DNA of 64,000 nucleotides, taken from assembly GCF_000513895.2 (NCBI RefSeq), contig NZ_CP165783.1:620001-684000 (forward strand), read 5' to 3'. The translations under genes were made by a program, and so were the position numbers. Numbering within the stretch: position 1 is the stretch's first letter; each line of letters opens with the position of its first letter. The notes below the pieces were generated by a model that saw only the letters and a list, made by a program, of their open reading frames with translations, searched no databases and was not told the DNA's origin. The DNA is from Ensifer sp. WSM1721. Its GTDB lineage: Bacteria; Pseudomonadota; Alphaproteobacteria; Rhizobiales; Rhizobiaceae. This document shows, one piece after another, positions 52,330-62,346 of this stretch.

Positions 52330-53310
52330 TTAGCCCGGATACCAGACGGTGCGCGGATCATCCGGGGAGCGCTCGTAGCGCCAGGCCGATTCGATGAGCT
52401 TTTCCAGGTCATAGGCCGGTCGCCAATCCAGGAAGTACTTGGCCTTGCTGTTGTCCATCCAATTGGAGTGGAACCGGCTCGGTATGTCGACCGAGCCGAG
52501 GCCGCGTGTGCGGGCAAGATAGGCGGCGACCTCGCCGTAGTCGACCGGTCGATCCATCGAAATATTGAAGAGTTCGCGGCTCGCGCGCGGATTGTCGAGC
52601 GCCGCGAGGATCGCCGAGACCAGGTCATCGACATGCACGAAGTTGCGCTTCAGCGGCCGCCCGTCGGCATCGCGCAAGAGCGGCACGGTGCCTTCCCGCG
52701 CATGGCGCTTCGCATCGGCTTCGGGAACGAGCGTCTTCCAGTCCGGCCCACCGAACACGTCCTCGCCGAAAGACAGCGAATATTTGAAGTCGTCCTTCTC
52801 CATGATCCAGGGGGCGCGCAGGCAGCAGGCATTGATGCCGTATTGGATGCCGTATTGCGTGAGCATGACCTCTTCCAGCACCTTCGACAGCGCGTAACAA
52901 CCCGGATAGGCGCGGTGCGGAACCGCCTCGGTAATGGGCGCGTCGTAGCGATAGTGGAAATGGCCGATGCCGGCATCGCCGCCGATGAGGATGAACTGCC
53001 GGGCCGCGGCACTCGTGCGGAACCCTTCGAGCAGCCAGAAGAGACCCTTGACCGTGACGTCCATGACGTCGTCGGGCGTTTCCTTGCATGTGGCGAGATG
53101 CACGACATGGCTTACACCGGAAAGCGCCCGGTCGACGACATCGCGGTCCGCAATCGAGCCGCGCGCCACTTCGATCCGGTCGGTTTCGGCGCACGCGCGA
53201 TTGTGGCACAGCGCGCGAATGCGCGCCTGCGAAAAACGCGGATCGTCAAGCAGCCCCGCGATGAAGTGCCGCCCGACCTTGCCGGTTGCCCCGGTGACAA
53301 GGATCAGCAT
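52330..53310 (-). CDS. NAD-dependent epimerase/dehydratase (extended SDR)
   Basis: 326 residues, GGGAGGAGAGC before ATG. Rossmann motif VTGATGKVGRHF and active-site Tyr-Lys in YALSKVLEE; FVHVDDLVSAILAAL and FNISMDRPVDYGEV are common to extended SDRs. Reaction not defined; could be an epimerase, or a sugar-lactone forming dehydrogenase for the imported compound. It lies 47 bp upstream of the binding-protein gene in the same operon. Confidence 0.82.
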   Translation of the reverse strand: MLILVTGATGKVGRHFIAGLLDDPRFSQARIRALCHNRACAETDRIEVARGSIADRDVVDRALSGVSHVVHLATCKETPDDVMDVTVKGLFWLLEGFRTSAAARQFILIGGDAGIGHFHYRYDAPITEAVPHRAYPGCYALSKVLEEVMLTQYGIQYGINACCLRAPWIMEKDDFKYSLSFGEDVFGGPDWKTLVPEADAKRHAREGTVPLLRDADGRPLKRNFVHVDDLVSAILAALDNPRASRELFNISMDRPVDYGEVAAYLARTRGLGSVDIPSRFHSNWMDNSKAKYFLDWRPAYDLEKLIESAWRYERSPDDPRTVWYPG

Positions 53311-53363
53311 GCTCTCCTCCCACCAATAGCTAATATCCGCTTTTCTCGAACGTCAACGACTAT

Positions 53364-53415
53364 TTGTATTACAATATGGTTTCGCGCGTACATGCGCCCA
53401 ATATTTGTAGGACAA
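53364..53415. promoter_or_regulatory. pair of palindromic candidate operators in the divergent sugar-transport promoter
   Basis: TTGTATTACAA (53364-53374, perfect) and TTGTAGGACAA (53405-53415) are in the same orientation 41 bp apart, close to four helical turns. They lie between the epimerase and ATPase genes. No regulator gene is adjacent. Confidence 0.5.
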
Positions 53416-53530
53416 TTGATTGACGCTCTCATGCGCTTTTGCGTAAATGGACATCAATTGTTTCCGGGGAGGAGACTTGGGAAACGATCCAAGCGGCGGC
53501 AGGCACGCCGGTTTCGGGAGGCAGACGGCT

Positions 53531-54271
53531 GTGGCGGTCCTCGAACTCGCCAATATTTCCAAACATTTCGGCGCCATACAGGCCGTCAGCGATGTTTCGC
53601 TTTCGCTGCATGCGGGTGAGGTGGTCGGGCTCATGGGCGACAATGGCGCCGGCAAGTCCACCCTGGTCAAGATGATAGCCGGCAACTTCCGGCCGAGCCA
53701 CGGCACGATGCGGCTAGAGGGCTCGGAACTCGTTCTGCATCGTCCGGTCGAGGCGCGGCAGCACGGCATCGAGATCGTCTATCAGGACCTGGCGCTCTGC
53801 GACAATCTGACGGCGGCCGCGAATGTTTTCCTTGGGCGCGAGCTCAGACGCGGCGTCGGACCGCTGCGTGTCCTCGACCATAAATCGATGTACCGGCGCG
53901 CTGGCGAGATCTTCAAGGAGTTGAAGTCGGAAACCCGAGCCCGCGATCTCGTCAAGCAGATGTCTGGCGGGCAGCGGCAGGCGGTCGCCATTGCCCGCAC
54001 GATGCTTTCGCGGGCGAAGATCGTTCTGATGGACGAGCCGACGGCCGCGATCTCCGTGCGGCAGGTGGCGGAGGTCCTGAACCTCATCCGGCACTTGCGC
54101 GACAGCGGTATCGCCGTCGTGCTGATCAGCCACCGCATGCCCGACGTGTTCGACGTCGCAGACCGCGTCATCGTGATGCGGCGGGGCAGGAAGGTCGCGG
54201 ACAAGCCGATCGCGGCAACGTCGCCGGAAGAAGTGACGGGCCTGATTACCGGCGCCATCGAACAGGTGTGA
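53531..54271 (+). CDS. sugar ABC transporter ATP-binding protein (single domain)
   Basis: 246 residues when started at GTG 53531 (GGGAGG upstream); a TTG at 53477 with GGGGAGGAG is an alternative. Walker A GDNGAGKSTLVKMIAG, signature MSGGQRQAVAIARTML, Walker B IVLMDEPTAAISVRQ, H-loop VLISHRMPDVF. Unlike RbsA it has one ATPase domain, the form found in FrcA-type transporters. Partner of the permease at 54355 and the binding protein at 51293. Confidence 0.9.
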   Translation: MAVLELANISKHFGAIQAVSDVSLSLHAGEVVGLMGDNGAGKSTLVKMIAGNFRPSHGTMRLEGSELVLHRPVEARQHGIEIVYQDLALCDNLTAAANVFLGRELRRGVGPLRVLDHKSMYRRAGEIFKELKSETRARDLVKQMSGGQRQAVAIARTMLSRAKIVLMDEPTAAISVRQVAEVLNLIRHLRDSGIAVVLISHRMPDVFDVADRVIVMRRGRKVADKPIAATSPEEVTGLITGAIEQV

Positions 54272-54354
54272 GCGGGTCCATAAGTTGCGGCGGGATGCGG
54301 GCGGAAAACCGCACGCACTTTCCTCATCTCGCTGAAGGAAAGCGAAGGTCGACC

Positions 54355-55353
54355 ATGGCAATTACGCTCGATCGGGCAATCGAACATAAACAGCGGGGTT
54401 GGCTGGCGTCGATTCTGGGGAGCCAGACCTTCTGGGTACTGGTCGCCGTCATCCTCGCCTGCATCTTCCTGTCGGTCACCACCGACTCCTTCGCCACGCC
54501 GAAAAACCTTTACAACATCACCCGCAACTTCACTTTCGTCGCGATCATCGCCCTCGGCATGACGCTGGTGATCATCACCGGCGGCATCGACCTTTCCGTC
54601 GGATCGGTGCTTTGCCTCTGCAGCATGGTGCTCGCCGTCGTCATGAATGCGGGCTACAGCATCGAGGTAGGCATTGCCGCCTCGATCGGCACGGCACTCG
54701 TGATCGGGGCGTTCAACGGTGCCATGATCGCCTATCTCGGCTTTCCGCCCTTCGTGATCACGCTCGGCATGCTGTCGATCGCGCGCAGCCTCGCGATGGT
54801 CGCCTCCAACAACACCGTCGTTTTCCAGTTCGGGCCGGATCACGACACGCTGCTCGCGATTGGTGGCGGCGCCTGGTTCTTCGGGATCGCCAATCCCGTG
54901 CTTTACATGATCGTCCTGGCACTGCTGACCGGCTTTGTGCTGCGCTGGACCCGGTTCGGCCGCTACGTCTTCGCGATCGGCGGCAACGAGCACGCGGCGA
55001 CGCTGACCGGCGTTCCGGTCAGAAGGATCAAGCTCGCCGTGTACATGGTCTCGGCGCTTGCGGCCGGCATCGCCGGTATCATCCAGACCGGCTGGCTCGG
55101 TGCCGTCACCACCAATATCGGTGCGGGGATGGAGCTTCAGGTCATCGCCGCCGCCGTCATCGGCGGAGCCAACCTGGCAGGCGGTGTTGGCACGGCCTCC
55201 GGGGCCCTGATCGGAGCAGCGCTGATCGAGGTGATCCGCAACAGCCTTGGGCTGCTGGGCATCAACGCATTCTGGCAGGGGACCTTCATCGGCGGCGCCA
55301 TAGTGTTTGCCGTCCTCTTCGACCGGATTCGCAACTTCCGGCAAAGCGAGTAG
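54355..55353 (+). CDS. sugar ABC transporter permease (ribose type)
   Basis: 332 residues from ATG 54355. About nine membrane segments; BPD_transp_2 features include ALGMTLVIITGGIDLSVGSVL and the loop GRYVFAIGGNEHAATLTGVP, plus VIGGANLAGGVGTASGALIG. Starts 83 bp after the ATPase gene. Completes the CUT2 system whose other two genes are on the divergent arm. Confidence 0.92.
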   Translation: MAITLDRAIEHKQRGWLASILGSQTFWVLVAVILACIFLSVTTDSFATPKNLYNITRNFTFVAIIALGMTLVIITGGIDLSVGSVLCLCSMVLAVVMNAGYSIEVGIAASIGTALVIGAFNGAMIAYLGFPPFVITLGMLSIARSLAMVASNNTVVFQFGPDHDTLLAIGGGAWFFGIANPVLYMIVLALLTGFVLRWTRFGRYVFAIGGNEHAATLTGVPVRRIKLAVYMVSALAAGIAGIIQTGWLGAVTTNIGAGMELQVIAAAVIGGANLAGGVGTASGALIGAALIEVIRNSLGLLGINAFWQGTFIGGAIVFAVLFDRIRNFRQSE

Positions 55354-55422
55354 CGGATCGGCTCGAGGCGATATGTGAGGGCCTTCCCGTACCCATGTAA
55401 AACGCAGGGGAATCGAACGCAG

Positions 55423-56670
55423 TCAGCCCTTGGCGAGGATGCGCCGCATCTCTTTCATGGCTGCGTCGCGTTGCGGGTCGCGGCCGGCTGCATAGGGCAG
55501 GGTGAAGGGGACGGTAACGTCGGGCTCGACACCGTGGCCCTCCAGCCGGACGCCATCGTCGATGACGGCATCCGAGACCGCCACCTCCAGCAGGCTGTCG
55601 TCGGGCAGGAGGTAGGCGCGTCCGGCGAGCAGCGCGCCTGCCGTGCGCGTTCCGACGAGAGGTATGCCATTTGCCTTCAGCGCGTAGGCGAAGAGTTCGA
55701 GGCCGCTTCTCGCACCCTCGTCGATGATGGCGACCACCGGCCGGCGCCAGCGGACATTGGCGAGGATGTCCTTGCCGCTGCGCGGGACCAGCCGGAAGGA
55801 CGGGGTGTCGCCGACGAAAAGCTCGGCAGCGTCAGGTGGGCCGCCGCCCCAACGGCCGCGCAGGTCGACGATGACGCCATCAGTATCCCTGAGACGGCCG
55901 GTGGCAAGCTCGCGGGCGACGATCTCCAGGCCATCCGGAGCGGACAGCGTCCAGAGACGCAGGTAACCGATCCGACGCCCCTCGCTTTCGCTCACCGCTA
56001 TGCTCTCCTCGATCGCCTTCTCGAACGTGCGCAGCGGTCTTAGCCGTTCGACGGCGGCGTTCACGGTGAAAGGTTGCGCGCCCGCATCGCGGCGCAGCGC
56101 TATTTCCACGCTTCGACCGCGCTTGTTGCGGAAGGATTCGATCTCACGATAGGGCGCTCCATCGACCGAAAGGATCTCGTCGCCGACCCGGATGCCAGCG
56201 CGGTCCGCCGGTGAGCCGTCATAGACGTCGCTGACGAACCGCAGGCCGTTTTCGATCCGCGTGACCATGCCGATGCCGACATAATTGGCGTCGCCGTCCG
56301 GGGGGAACAGCCTCTTCATATCGTTGCGGATGGCATAGCGGAAAATATCGGCGAGTTCGTAATAATCGATCGTGTCCGGCTTGAAGCGCGCCGTGTGCGA
56401 CGCGTCCAGGCTGGCGAGGACGCGCTCGATCGCGGCATCCACCCGAGCGTCCGGGCTTTTCGCCGTTACCGGATCATTCTCCAGTTCCCGTCTGACGGCC
56501 GCGCCGAAGCGGTCGAGCGCGGAGGCATCATGAAAGTTGTCGATGACAAGCGCGACGGCGCGGTCGAACACCGGCTCGCCAGAACGCGGCAGATCACGGC
56601 CTAAGCCGTGGCTGGGCATGGCGAGAAGCAGGAATGCCGTCAGGAGGGTAGCGGACGTCTTCACGTGCAT
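55423..56670 (-). CDS. S41-family C-terminal-processing-type peptidase with PDZ domain
   Basis: 415 residues, signal peptide (VKTSATLLTAFLLLAMPSHG), CGGAG upstream. PDZ domain ~150-235 (VSDVYDGSPADRAGIRVGDE, ILSVDGAPY). Peptidase core: GRRIGYLRLWTLSAPDGLEI, VIVDLRGRWGGGP, then the serine region VVAIIDEGARSGLELFAYAL and VGTRTAGALLAG. The Ser in RSGLE lies where S41 catalytic Ser is found. Periplasmic; target unknown. Stands alone and converges with the permease gene. Confidence 0.85.
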   Translation of the reverse strand: MHVKTSATLLTAFLLLAMPSHGLGRDLPRSGEPVFDRAVALVIDNFHDASALDRFGAAVRRELENDPVTAKSPDARVDAAIERVLASLDASHTARFKPDTIDYYELADIFRYAIRNDMKRLFPPDGDANYVGIGMVTRIENGLRFVSDVYDGSPADRAGIRVGDEILSVDGAPYREIESFRNKRGRSVEIALRRDAGAQPFTVNAAVERLRPLRTFEKAIEESIAVSESEGRRIGYLRLWTLSAPDGLEIVARELATGRLRDTDGVIVDLRGRWGGGPPDAAELFVGDTPSFRLVPRSGKDILANVRWRRPVVAIIDEGARSGLELFAYALKANGIPLVGTRTAGALLAGRAYLLPDDSLLEVAVSDAVIDDGVRLEGHGVEPDVTVPFTLPYAAGRDPQRDAAMKEMRRILAKG

Positions 56671-56877
56671 GAACCGATCTCCGTTCACCGAGAGATCAAT
56701 ATCGGGGTAATAGCGGCCGCAATGAAGACGGGGTTCAACAACATTCCGTGAGCCATGGCCGCGGATGTCCGCACCGCCGGGTTGAGGAGAGCCGCATGGC
56801 ACGAGACGTTCCCCGGAACAATGGACGAGTATTGCGGTTGTAGGTGCCTGCTACCGCAGGTCGCGAAGGAAGGAGCA

Positions 56878-57363
56878 ATGGTCGTTTACCTGACAGGTCT
56901 GGTATCGCTGCTGCTTGCCGCCCTCAGTCTCGGACCGTCCTTTGCCCATGTTCTGGAGGCACCGCCGCGACTGTTCGCTTGGTCGCCGGAATTGTGGCGT
57001 GAGGCCACGGTCTTCAACGGCCAGTTCGCACTCTTTGCGAAGGTCGGCGCTCCGCTCGATGTGGGAGCCATATTGGCGGCGTTCCTTCTCTCCTATCTGC
57101 TCGCCAGCGAGAGGCCCGCTTTCTGGTTCGCCCTTGCCGGCGCAGGTCTCTTGGCTGCCGGACTGGCGGCATGGGTGACGCTTGTCGCGCCTGCAAACGC
57201 GGTGCTGGCGACCTGGAAACCAGGCCCGATACCGCCCGATTTCGAAGCCGTGCGCCTCAGATGGGAAACCGGCCACATGGTGGTCGCGGCGGCGAAGGTC
57301 ATGGGTTTCGCGTCGATCGCGCTCGCCCTCCTGGCGCCGCGCCTGGCAAGCGGGTCGTCTTAG
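56878..57363 (+). CDS. DUF1772 family membrane protein
   Basis: 161 residues from ATG 56878 with GGAAGGAG; the longer frame is not supported. Four membrane segments: YLTGLVSLLLAALSLGPSFA, GAILAAFLLSYLL, FWFALAGAGLLAAGLAAW, and a last one after HMVVAAAKVMGFASIALAL. The FEAVRLRWETGH block (Arg-x-x-W-E-x-x-H) is typical of DUF1772. Function unknown. Converges with a second DUF1772-like gene. Confidence 0.75.
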   Translation: MVVYLTGLVSLLLAALSLGPSFAHVLEAPPRLFAWSPELWREATVFNGQFALFAKVGAPLDVGAILAAFLLSYLLASERPAFWFALAGAGLLAAGLAAWVTLVAPANAVLATWKPGPIPPDFEAVRLRWETGHMVVAAAKVMGFASIALALLAPRLASGSS

Positions 57364-57482
57364 CACTATCGGGATTTTCCTGCCTCTGCGAGTCCGCGAT
57401 ATGGTGGCAGAGAGCGGGGATTTCGGGATTGGTCAGTCTTCATGGTTCCTGGCGTATCGATCATGGCGGCCGAGGGTTCCCC

Positions 57483-57983
57483 TCAGAGCGCTATGGCCGT
57501 CGCGATCAGGATGAGGCTGATCAGGCCGAGCGCCGCCCGCACGACATGCGACCACTCCCAGCGATCACGCAATGCGGTCCAGTCCTCGCCCATCTTTTCC
57601 TCAGAGCCGCGCGAGGCGCCGACGGCAAAGAAACGCGCGCCCGCCCCTTCGAGCCTCCTGTCCTTGAGCCAGAAATTGTTCACCGGATGCGTCAGTATCC
57701 AATAGGTCGCATGCATAGCCAGCATTCCGACGAGAGCGGCTGCGATCAGCCAGGAAGCGGGCGTACCTGCCGGGGTCAAAAGGAGAAGGATGGCCGTCAG
57801 GAGCAGCGCAGCCGGCTCCGCGGCGCCGCCGATCGTGAAACCCGGGTAGTAGATCGCCTGAACCGCCAGGTACTGGTCCTTCTGCAATCGCAATTTGCCC
57901 GGCCATTCGAGCGCATGGGCAAGGGCGAGCGCCGTTGCGGTCGCGACCAGTACGATCGTGAGAACTTCCACCGTCACGAGCAT
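57483..57983 (-). CDS. second DUF1772-like membrane protein
   Basis: 166 residues, four membrane segments. Conserved positions: LEWPGKLRLQKDQYLAVQAI, HPVNNFWL and DWTALRDRWEWSH followed by VVRAALGLISLILIATAIAL, the same Arg-x-x-W-E-x-x-H pattern as its neighbour. The two genes converge with 119 bp between stops and are diverged in sequence. No function known. Confidence 0.7.
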   Translation of the reverse strand: MLVTVEVLTIVLVATATALALAHALEWPGKLRLQKDQYLAVQAIYYPGFTIGGAAEPAALLLTAILLLLTPAGTPASWLIAAALVGMLAMHATYWILTHPVNNFWLKDRRLEGAGARFFAVGASRGSEEKMGEDWTALRDRWEWSHVVRAALGLISLILIATAIAL

Positions 57984-58056
57984 GATGTCGATCCGATTTT
58001 GCTTCAGCTATCGGCCGAACTCCACAATGCGGATTCGGTTCCCTCCGCCTTCGCGC

Positions 58057-59178
58057 TCAGCCGCGTCTGCCGGTCTGGCGCAAATGACCGAAGCGGAAGC
58101 CGCCCGCGGCGGCGGCGCGCACCATCATCATCTCGCCGATCGTCTCATGGGTCATCAGCCCGATGAGGCGGTCCGCACTGTCGAGAACCGCGACGGCCGG
58201 TGAACTGGACTCCTGCATGAGCCGCAGGCTCTCCTCGAGGCGCTTGCGGTGATAGATCGTCGGTATGTCGCGGCGCATGGCGGAGACGACCGGCGTTGTC
58301 GGGCCTTTCTCCTTCAACGTACGGATCATATCGTCGCGCGTCAGCAGACCCTCGAAGTGGCCGGCGGCATCGACGACCGGGAACTCGCGCTGCGTGGTCG
58401 CCAGCAACGTTTCGATCGCATCGTCGATAGTCGCGGATCGGTCGAGACTCGCGAACTCGGTGACCATCACATCGGCGATCATGACGCTGCCGGAGATCTC
58501 GCGGATCTGCGCGTTCTGTGCCTCGGCCGTCGCGGCGAGATAGACGAAGATGGCGATGAAGATCAGCAATGGATTGTAGAACAGGCCGACGAAGCCGAAG
58601 ACGAAGGCAAGGCCCTGGCCGATCATGGCCGCGATCTGTGTGGCGCGCGACCAGGAGAGCCACGAAGCGAGCGCCGCCCTGAGCACTCGGCCACCGTCCA
58701 TCGGAAAGGCCGGGATCATGTTGAACAGGACGAGGAATACGTTGACCCCGGCAAGCCTTCCGAGGAAGCTCCTTTGCGGATCTTCGACCCCTTCCATCTG
58801 CTCCATCCCGACCGAGCTGCCGAGCATGACGAACAGCACCCCGGCGATGGCGACGTTCACTAGCGGGCCGGCGATGGCGATCACGAATTCCTCGCCGGGC
58901 TTTTCCGGCATGCGTTCGAGCCGGGCGACTCCGCCGATCGGCAGAAGCGTGATATCCGGCGTCTTGATGCCGAAACGGCGGGCGGCGGCGATATGGCCGA
59001 ATTCGTGCAGCACCACGCAGACGAACACGGCGATCACGAAGGCGATGCCCTCGATTGCCGCCGGCGTGCCTCCGATCCGGTAGTGCATCAGCCAGATCCA
59101 GACGAGCAGCAGCGCAAATGTCACGTGCACGCGCAGCGCCGTGCCGGCGATCGTTCCAATTCTGAAGGACCAAGCCAT
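58057..59178 (-). CDS. site-2 protease (M50) with two CBS domains
   Basis: 373 residues, GGGAG upstream. Zinc motif is VVLHEFGHIAAARRFG and the third ligand is in NMIPAFPMDGGRVLRA. Membrane core covers residues ~1-225; CBS domains follow at ~245-300 and ~310-365 (REFPVVDAAGHFEGLLTRDD, PAVAVLDSADRLIGLMTHE). CBS pairs bind adenosine nucleotides, so activity may follow energy state. Such proteases cut membrane-bound anti-sigma factors or signal remnants. Substrate not known. Confidence 0.9.
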   Translation of the reverse strand: MAWSFRIGTIAGTALRVHVTFALLLVWIWLMHYRIGGTPAAIEGIAFVIAVFVCVVLHEFGHIAAARRFGIKTPDITLLPIGGVARLERMPEKPGEEFVIAIAGPLVNVAIAGVLFVMLGSSVGMEQMEGVEDPQRSFLGRLAGVNVFLVLFNMIPAFPMDGGRVLRAALASWLSWSRATQIAAMIGQGLAFVFGFVGLFYNPLLIFIAIFVYLAATAEAQNAQIREISGSVMIADVMVTEFASLDRSATIDDAIETLLATTQREFPVVDAAGHFEGLLTRDDMIRTLKEKGPTTPVVSAMRRDIPTIYHRKRLEESLRLMQESSSPAVAVLDSADRLIGLMTHETIGEMMMVRAAAAGGFRFGHLRQTGRRG

Positions 59179-59536
59179 GAGCGATATGCTCCCGTCATGC
59201 TGCGACGTCCCGAGGTTCCTTGGCAGGCGGCAATCGCCATCTTCGCGACAGGTCGCGGCCCATGATGACAGGCGCGGCCGCCATAGACAATCGGCCGTTG
59301 GAAGCCGGACCTGCTGCCTAATCGACGAGGTGAAGGATCGTTCCGCGCCATGAAAGGCGGGGCGACCGAGGCGGGGCGGGTGCGAAAAACGCGACCATCT
59401 GTAACGGCTCGGAATATCCCTTCACGCGTGCATACGGCATTCATATCGGTTTTTATGATATTAAACAAAATCGTTGAAATAAAAAATCATCCAGTTTAGC
59501 TTCAGCCAAAATCGAATTCAATAAACGAGGAAACCC
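59179..59536. promoter_or_regulatory. 358-bp divergent gap M50 protease - arabinofuranosidase
   Basis: No gene. The right third (59440-59530) is A+T-rich with TTTTTATGATATTAAACAAA followed by AATAAAAAATC, the likely promoter of the GH51 operon. The GH51 start has GAGGAAACCC upstream. Confidence 0.55.
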
Positions 59537-61057
59537 ATGCGAGCGAAAGCGACCCTCAACCGGGAATACACCATCTCGACCGTCGACAAGCGGGTTTATG
59601 GCTCCTTCCTGGAGCATATGGGCCGTGCGGTCTACACCGGCATCTACGAGCCCGGCCACGAGAAAGCGGATAAGGACGGCTTTCGTACAGATGTGCTCGA
59701 GATGGTGCGCGACCTCGACATGCCGATCGTGCGCTATCCCGGCGGCAACTTCGTTTCCGCCTATCGTTGGGAGGACGGCATTGGGCCGCGGTCGGAACGC
59801 CCGGTACGGCTCGATCTTGCCTGGCGTACGCGGGAGACAAACCAGATCGGCGTCAACGAATTTGCCGATTGGGCGAAGCTCGCCCGCACCGAGATGATGC
59901 TGGCGATGAATCTGGGCTCGCGCGGCCTCGATGATGCCCGTAACTTCCTGGAATACTGCAACCATCCGGGTGGCACTTACTGGAGCGATCTGCGCGCCAA
60001 GCACGGCTACAAGGAGCCGCATAATGTGCGCATCTGGTGCCTCGGCAACGAGATGGACGGACCATGGCAGGTGGGCCATAAGAGTGCCGCCGAATACGGC
60101 CACCTCGCAAACGAGGTCAGCAAGGCTTTCAAGTACTTCGACAAGACGCTGGAGACCGTGGTTTGCGGCTCCTCGAATGACAAGATGAAGACCTATCCGG
60201 AATGGGAGGCGACCGTCCTCGAAGCGAGCTATGACAGCGTCGACTACATCTCGCTGCACAAATATTTCGGCAATGAAGAGCAGGACACGCTCAACTACTA
60301 CGCCAAGGCCATCGATCTCGACCGCTACATCGTCACGATCGGCGGCGTCATCGACTACATCAAGGCCAAGAAGCGCTCGAAGCGCGACGTGAAAATCTGC
60401 TTCGATGAGTGGAACGTCTGGTACCACGACCGCAAGGAGGACGGCGAGCGCATCGCTAATTGGGACTGGCCGGAAGCGCCACCGCTGCTCGAAGAACTCT
60501 ACAATCTCGAGGACGCGATCTTTGTCGGGTCGCTGCTGAACGTCTTCATCCGCCGCTCCGACCGGGTCAAGATCGCCTGCATGGCGCAGCTGGTCAACGT
60601 CATCGCGCCCATCCTGACCAAGGCCGGCGGACCCGCCTGGCGCCAGTCGATCTACTATCCGCTGCAATATGCCTCGAAATATGGGCGCGGCACGGCTCTC
60701 ACGGTAGCGCAGTCGGGCCCCACCTATGATTGCGACGTCGCTCAGGACGTGCCCTATCTCGACCTCTCGGCGGTGCTGCAGGAGGACGGCAAGTCGATCG
60801 CCGTCTTCGCCGTCAACCGGAGCCTCGACGAGCCGCTCGGCGTGACGATCGACCTCCAGGGCTTCAAGGGGGCGAAGATCGTACACCATCAGATGCTCGC
60901 GGGCGAAGACCTCCAGGCGCGCAACTCGGTCGAGGACCAGAACCGCATCGTGCCGAAGTCGGGAAGGGAGCTGACGATCGACGATGCGGGCGCGCTCGTC
61001 GGCTCGTTGCCGCCGAAGTCCTATCACTTCGTCCTCATTTCCGTCGCTTCCGCTTGA
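59537..61057 (+). CDS. alpha-L-arabinofuranosidase, GH51
   Basis: 506 residues, no signal peptide, so it acts on imported arabino-oligosaccharides. Catalytic acid/base in IWCLGNEMDGPW and nucleophile in KICFDEWNVWYHD. Opening VYGSFLEHMGRAVYTGIYEP and VRYPGGNFVSAYRWEDGIGP are GH51 hallmarks; the C-terminal ~140 residues form the beta-sandwich. Operon with an ABC transporter of oligosaccharides, suggesting use of plant cell-wall arabinan fragments. Confidence 0.95.
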   Translation: MRAKATLNREYTISTVDKRVYGSFLEHMGRAVYTGIYEPGHEKADKDGFRTDVLEMVRDLDMPIVRYPGGNFVSAYRWEDGIGPRSERPVRLDLAWRTRETNQIGVNEFADWAKLARTEMMLAMNLGSRGLDDARNFLEYCNHPGGTYWSDLRAKHGYKEPHNVRIWCLGNEMDGPWQVGHKSAAEYGHLANEVSKAFKYFDKTLETVVCGSSNDKMKTYPEWEATVLEASYDSVDYISLHKYFGNEEQDTLNYYAKAIDLDRYIVTIGGVIDYIKAKKRSKRDVKICFDEWNVWYHDRKEDGERIANWDWPEAPPLLEELYNLEDAIFVGSLLNVFIRRSDRVKIACMAQLVNVIAPILTKAGGPAWRQSIYYPLQYASKYGRGTALTVAQSGPTYDCDVAQDVPYLDLSAVLQEDGKSIAVFAVNRSLDEPLGVTIDLQGFKGAKIVHHQMLAGEDLQARNSVEDQNRIVPKSGRELTIDDAGALVGSLPPKSYHFVLISVASA

Positions 61058-61120
61058 GCGGCTCGGTCCGAGGCCGCTGGAGGAGCGGCCCCGGACCGGC
61101 ATTACCATCGGGGAGGTCTA

Positions 61121-62209
61121 ATGTCCGGAATCAAATTGACCGGCGTCAGCAAGTCGTTCGGCGCCGTGAAGGTGATCCACGACGTCGGCATCGAAATCGA
61201 GCAGGGTGAGTTCGCCGTCTTCGTCGGCCCGTCCGGCTGCGGGAAATCCACGCTGCTCCGCATGATCGCCGGGCTTGAGGAGACGACCGGCGGCGAGATC
61301 AGGATCGATGCCGAGGACGTCACCCACAGGGAAGCCTCGAAGCGCGGCGTCGCCATGGTCTTCCAGTCCTATGCCCTTTATCCGCATCTCTCCGTTTTCG
61401 ACAACATGGCCTTCAGCCTCTCCATTGCGAGGCGGCCGAAGGCGGAAATCGAGAAGAAGGTCAGGGCGGCCGCGGAGATTCTCCGGCTCTCGGACTATCT
61501 GGCCCACAAGCCGAGCCAGCTTTCCGGCGGTCAGCGTCAACGCGTGGCGATCGGGCGGGCGATCGTTCGTGAGCCGCGCGTCTTCCTCTTCGACGAGCCG
61601 CTTTCCAATCTCGACGCCGAGCTCAGGGTGAAGATGCGCATGGAAATCGCCCGCCTGCACCGGCAGATCGGCGCCACCATGGTCTACGTCACCCACGATC
61701 AGGTCGAAGCGATGACGCTCGCCGACAAGATTGTCGTCCTGAAGTCGGGCGTGGTCCAGCAGGTCGGCGCGCCTCTCGAGCTCTATCGCAACCCCGACAA
61801 TATGTTCGTTGCGGGTTTCATCGGCTCGCCGGCGATGAATTTCCTCAAGGCTCGGGTTGCCGCCGGCGCGAGCGGCAGGCTCACGATCGAGCTCGAGGAC
61901 GCGCCCGGTATTCCATTCGAAATCCCGGCAAAGGCCGGCCTGCCCGCCGGTGAACGGATATTTGTCGGCGCCCGGCCAGAGCATATCGCGCTCGGCGCGC
62001 GGGAAGAGGGAATCCCTTTGAACGCCACGGCCGAGTTCATCGAGGAATTGGGCGGGACCGGCTATCTGCACGCGCTGACAGCGACGGGCGAGGAGATGAC
62101 GATCGAATGCCGCGGCGAGGAAAGGCCGCAACCCAAGCAGCCGATCCGTCTCACCCTAGCACCCGAAGAGCTGTTCGCTTTCGGCGATCGAGGTGGCCGG
62201 CTGCGTTGA
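61121..62209 (+). CDS. CUT1 sugar ABC transporter ATP-binding protein (UgpC/MalK type)
   Basis: 362 residues, GGGGAGGTCTA before ATG. Walker [19 protein letters not shown]-loop [16 protein letters not shown], signature [15 protein letters not shown], Walker [17 protein letters not shown]-loop [14 protein letters not shown]-terminal TOBE region ([16 protein letters not shown]) is present. Placed between the GH51 gene and the binding protein, so it serves arabino-oligosaccharide uptake. Confidence 0.94.
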   Translation: MSGIKLTGVSKSFGAVKVIHDVGIEIEQGEFAVFVGPSGCGKSTLLRMIAGLEETTGGEIRIDAEDVTHREASKRGVAMVFQSYALYPHLSVFDNMAFSLSIARRPKAEIEKKVRAAAEILRLSDYLAHKPSQLSGGQRQRVAIGRAIVREPRVFLFDEPLSNLDAELRVKMRMEIARLHRQIGATMVYVTHDQVEAMTLADKIVVLKSGVVQQVGAPLELYRNPDNMFVAGFIGSPAMNFLKARVAAGASGRLTIELEDAPGIPFEIPAKAGLPAGERIFVGARPEHIALGAREEGIPLNATAEFIEELGGTGYLHALTATGEEMTIECRGEERPQPKQPIRLTLAPEELFAFGDRGGRLR

Positions 62210-62346
62210 TATCCGAAATTCGGGTTCAGAGCGCAATTCAGGCCACCGGAAGCATACCCTGGCTTCGGACGAGAGGACGTTCCGGGCAGGGGAGGAATGC
62301 GGCGCGAGCCGCTGGACTTGGAGCGTCACGACAGGAGGAGAGAGAC

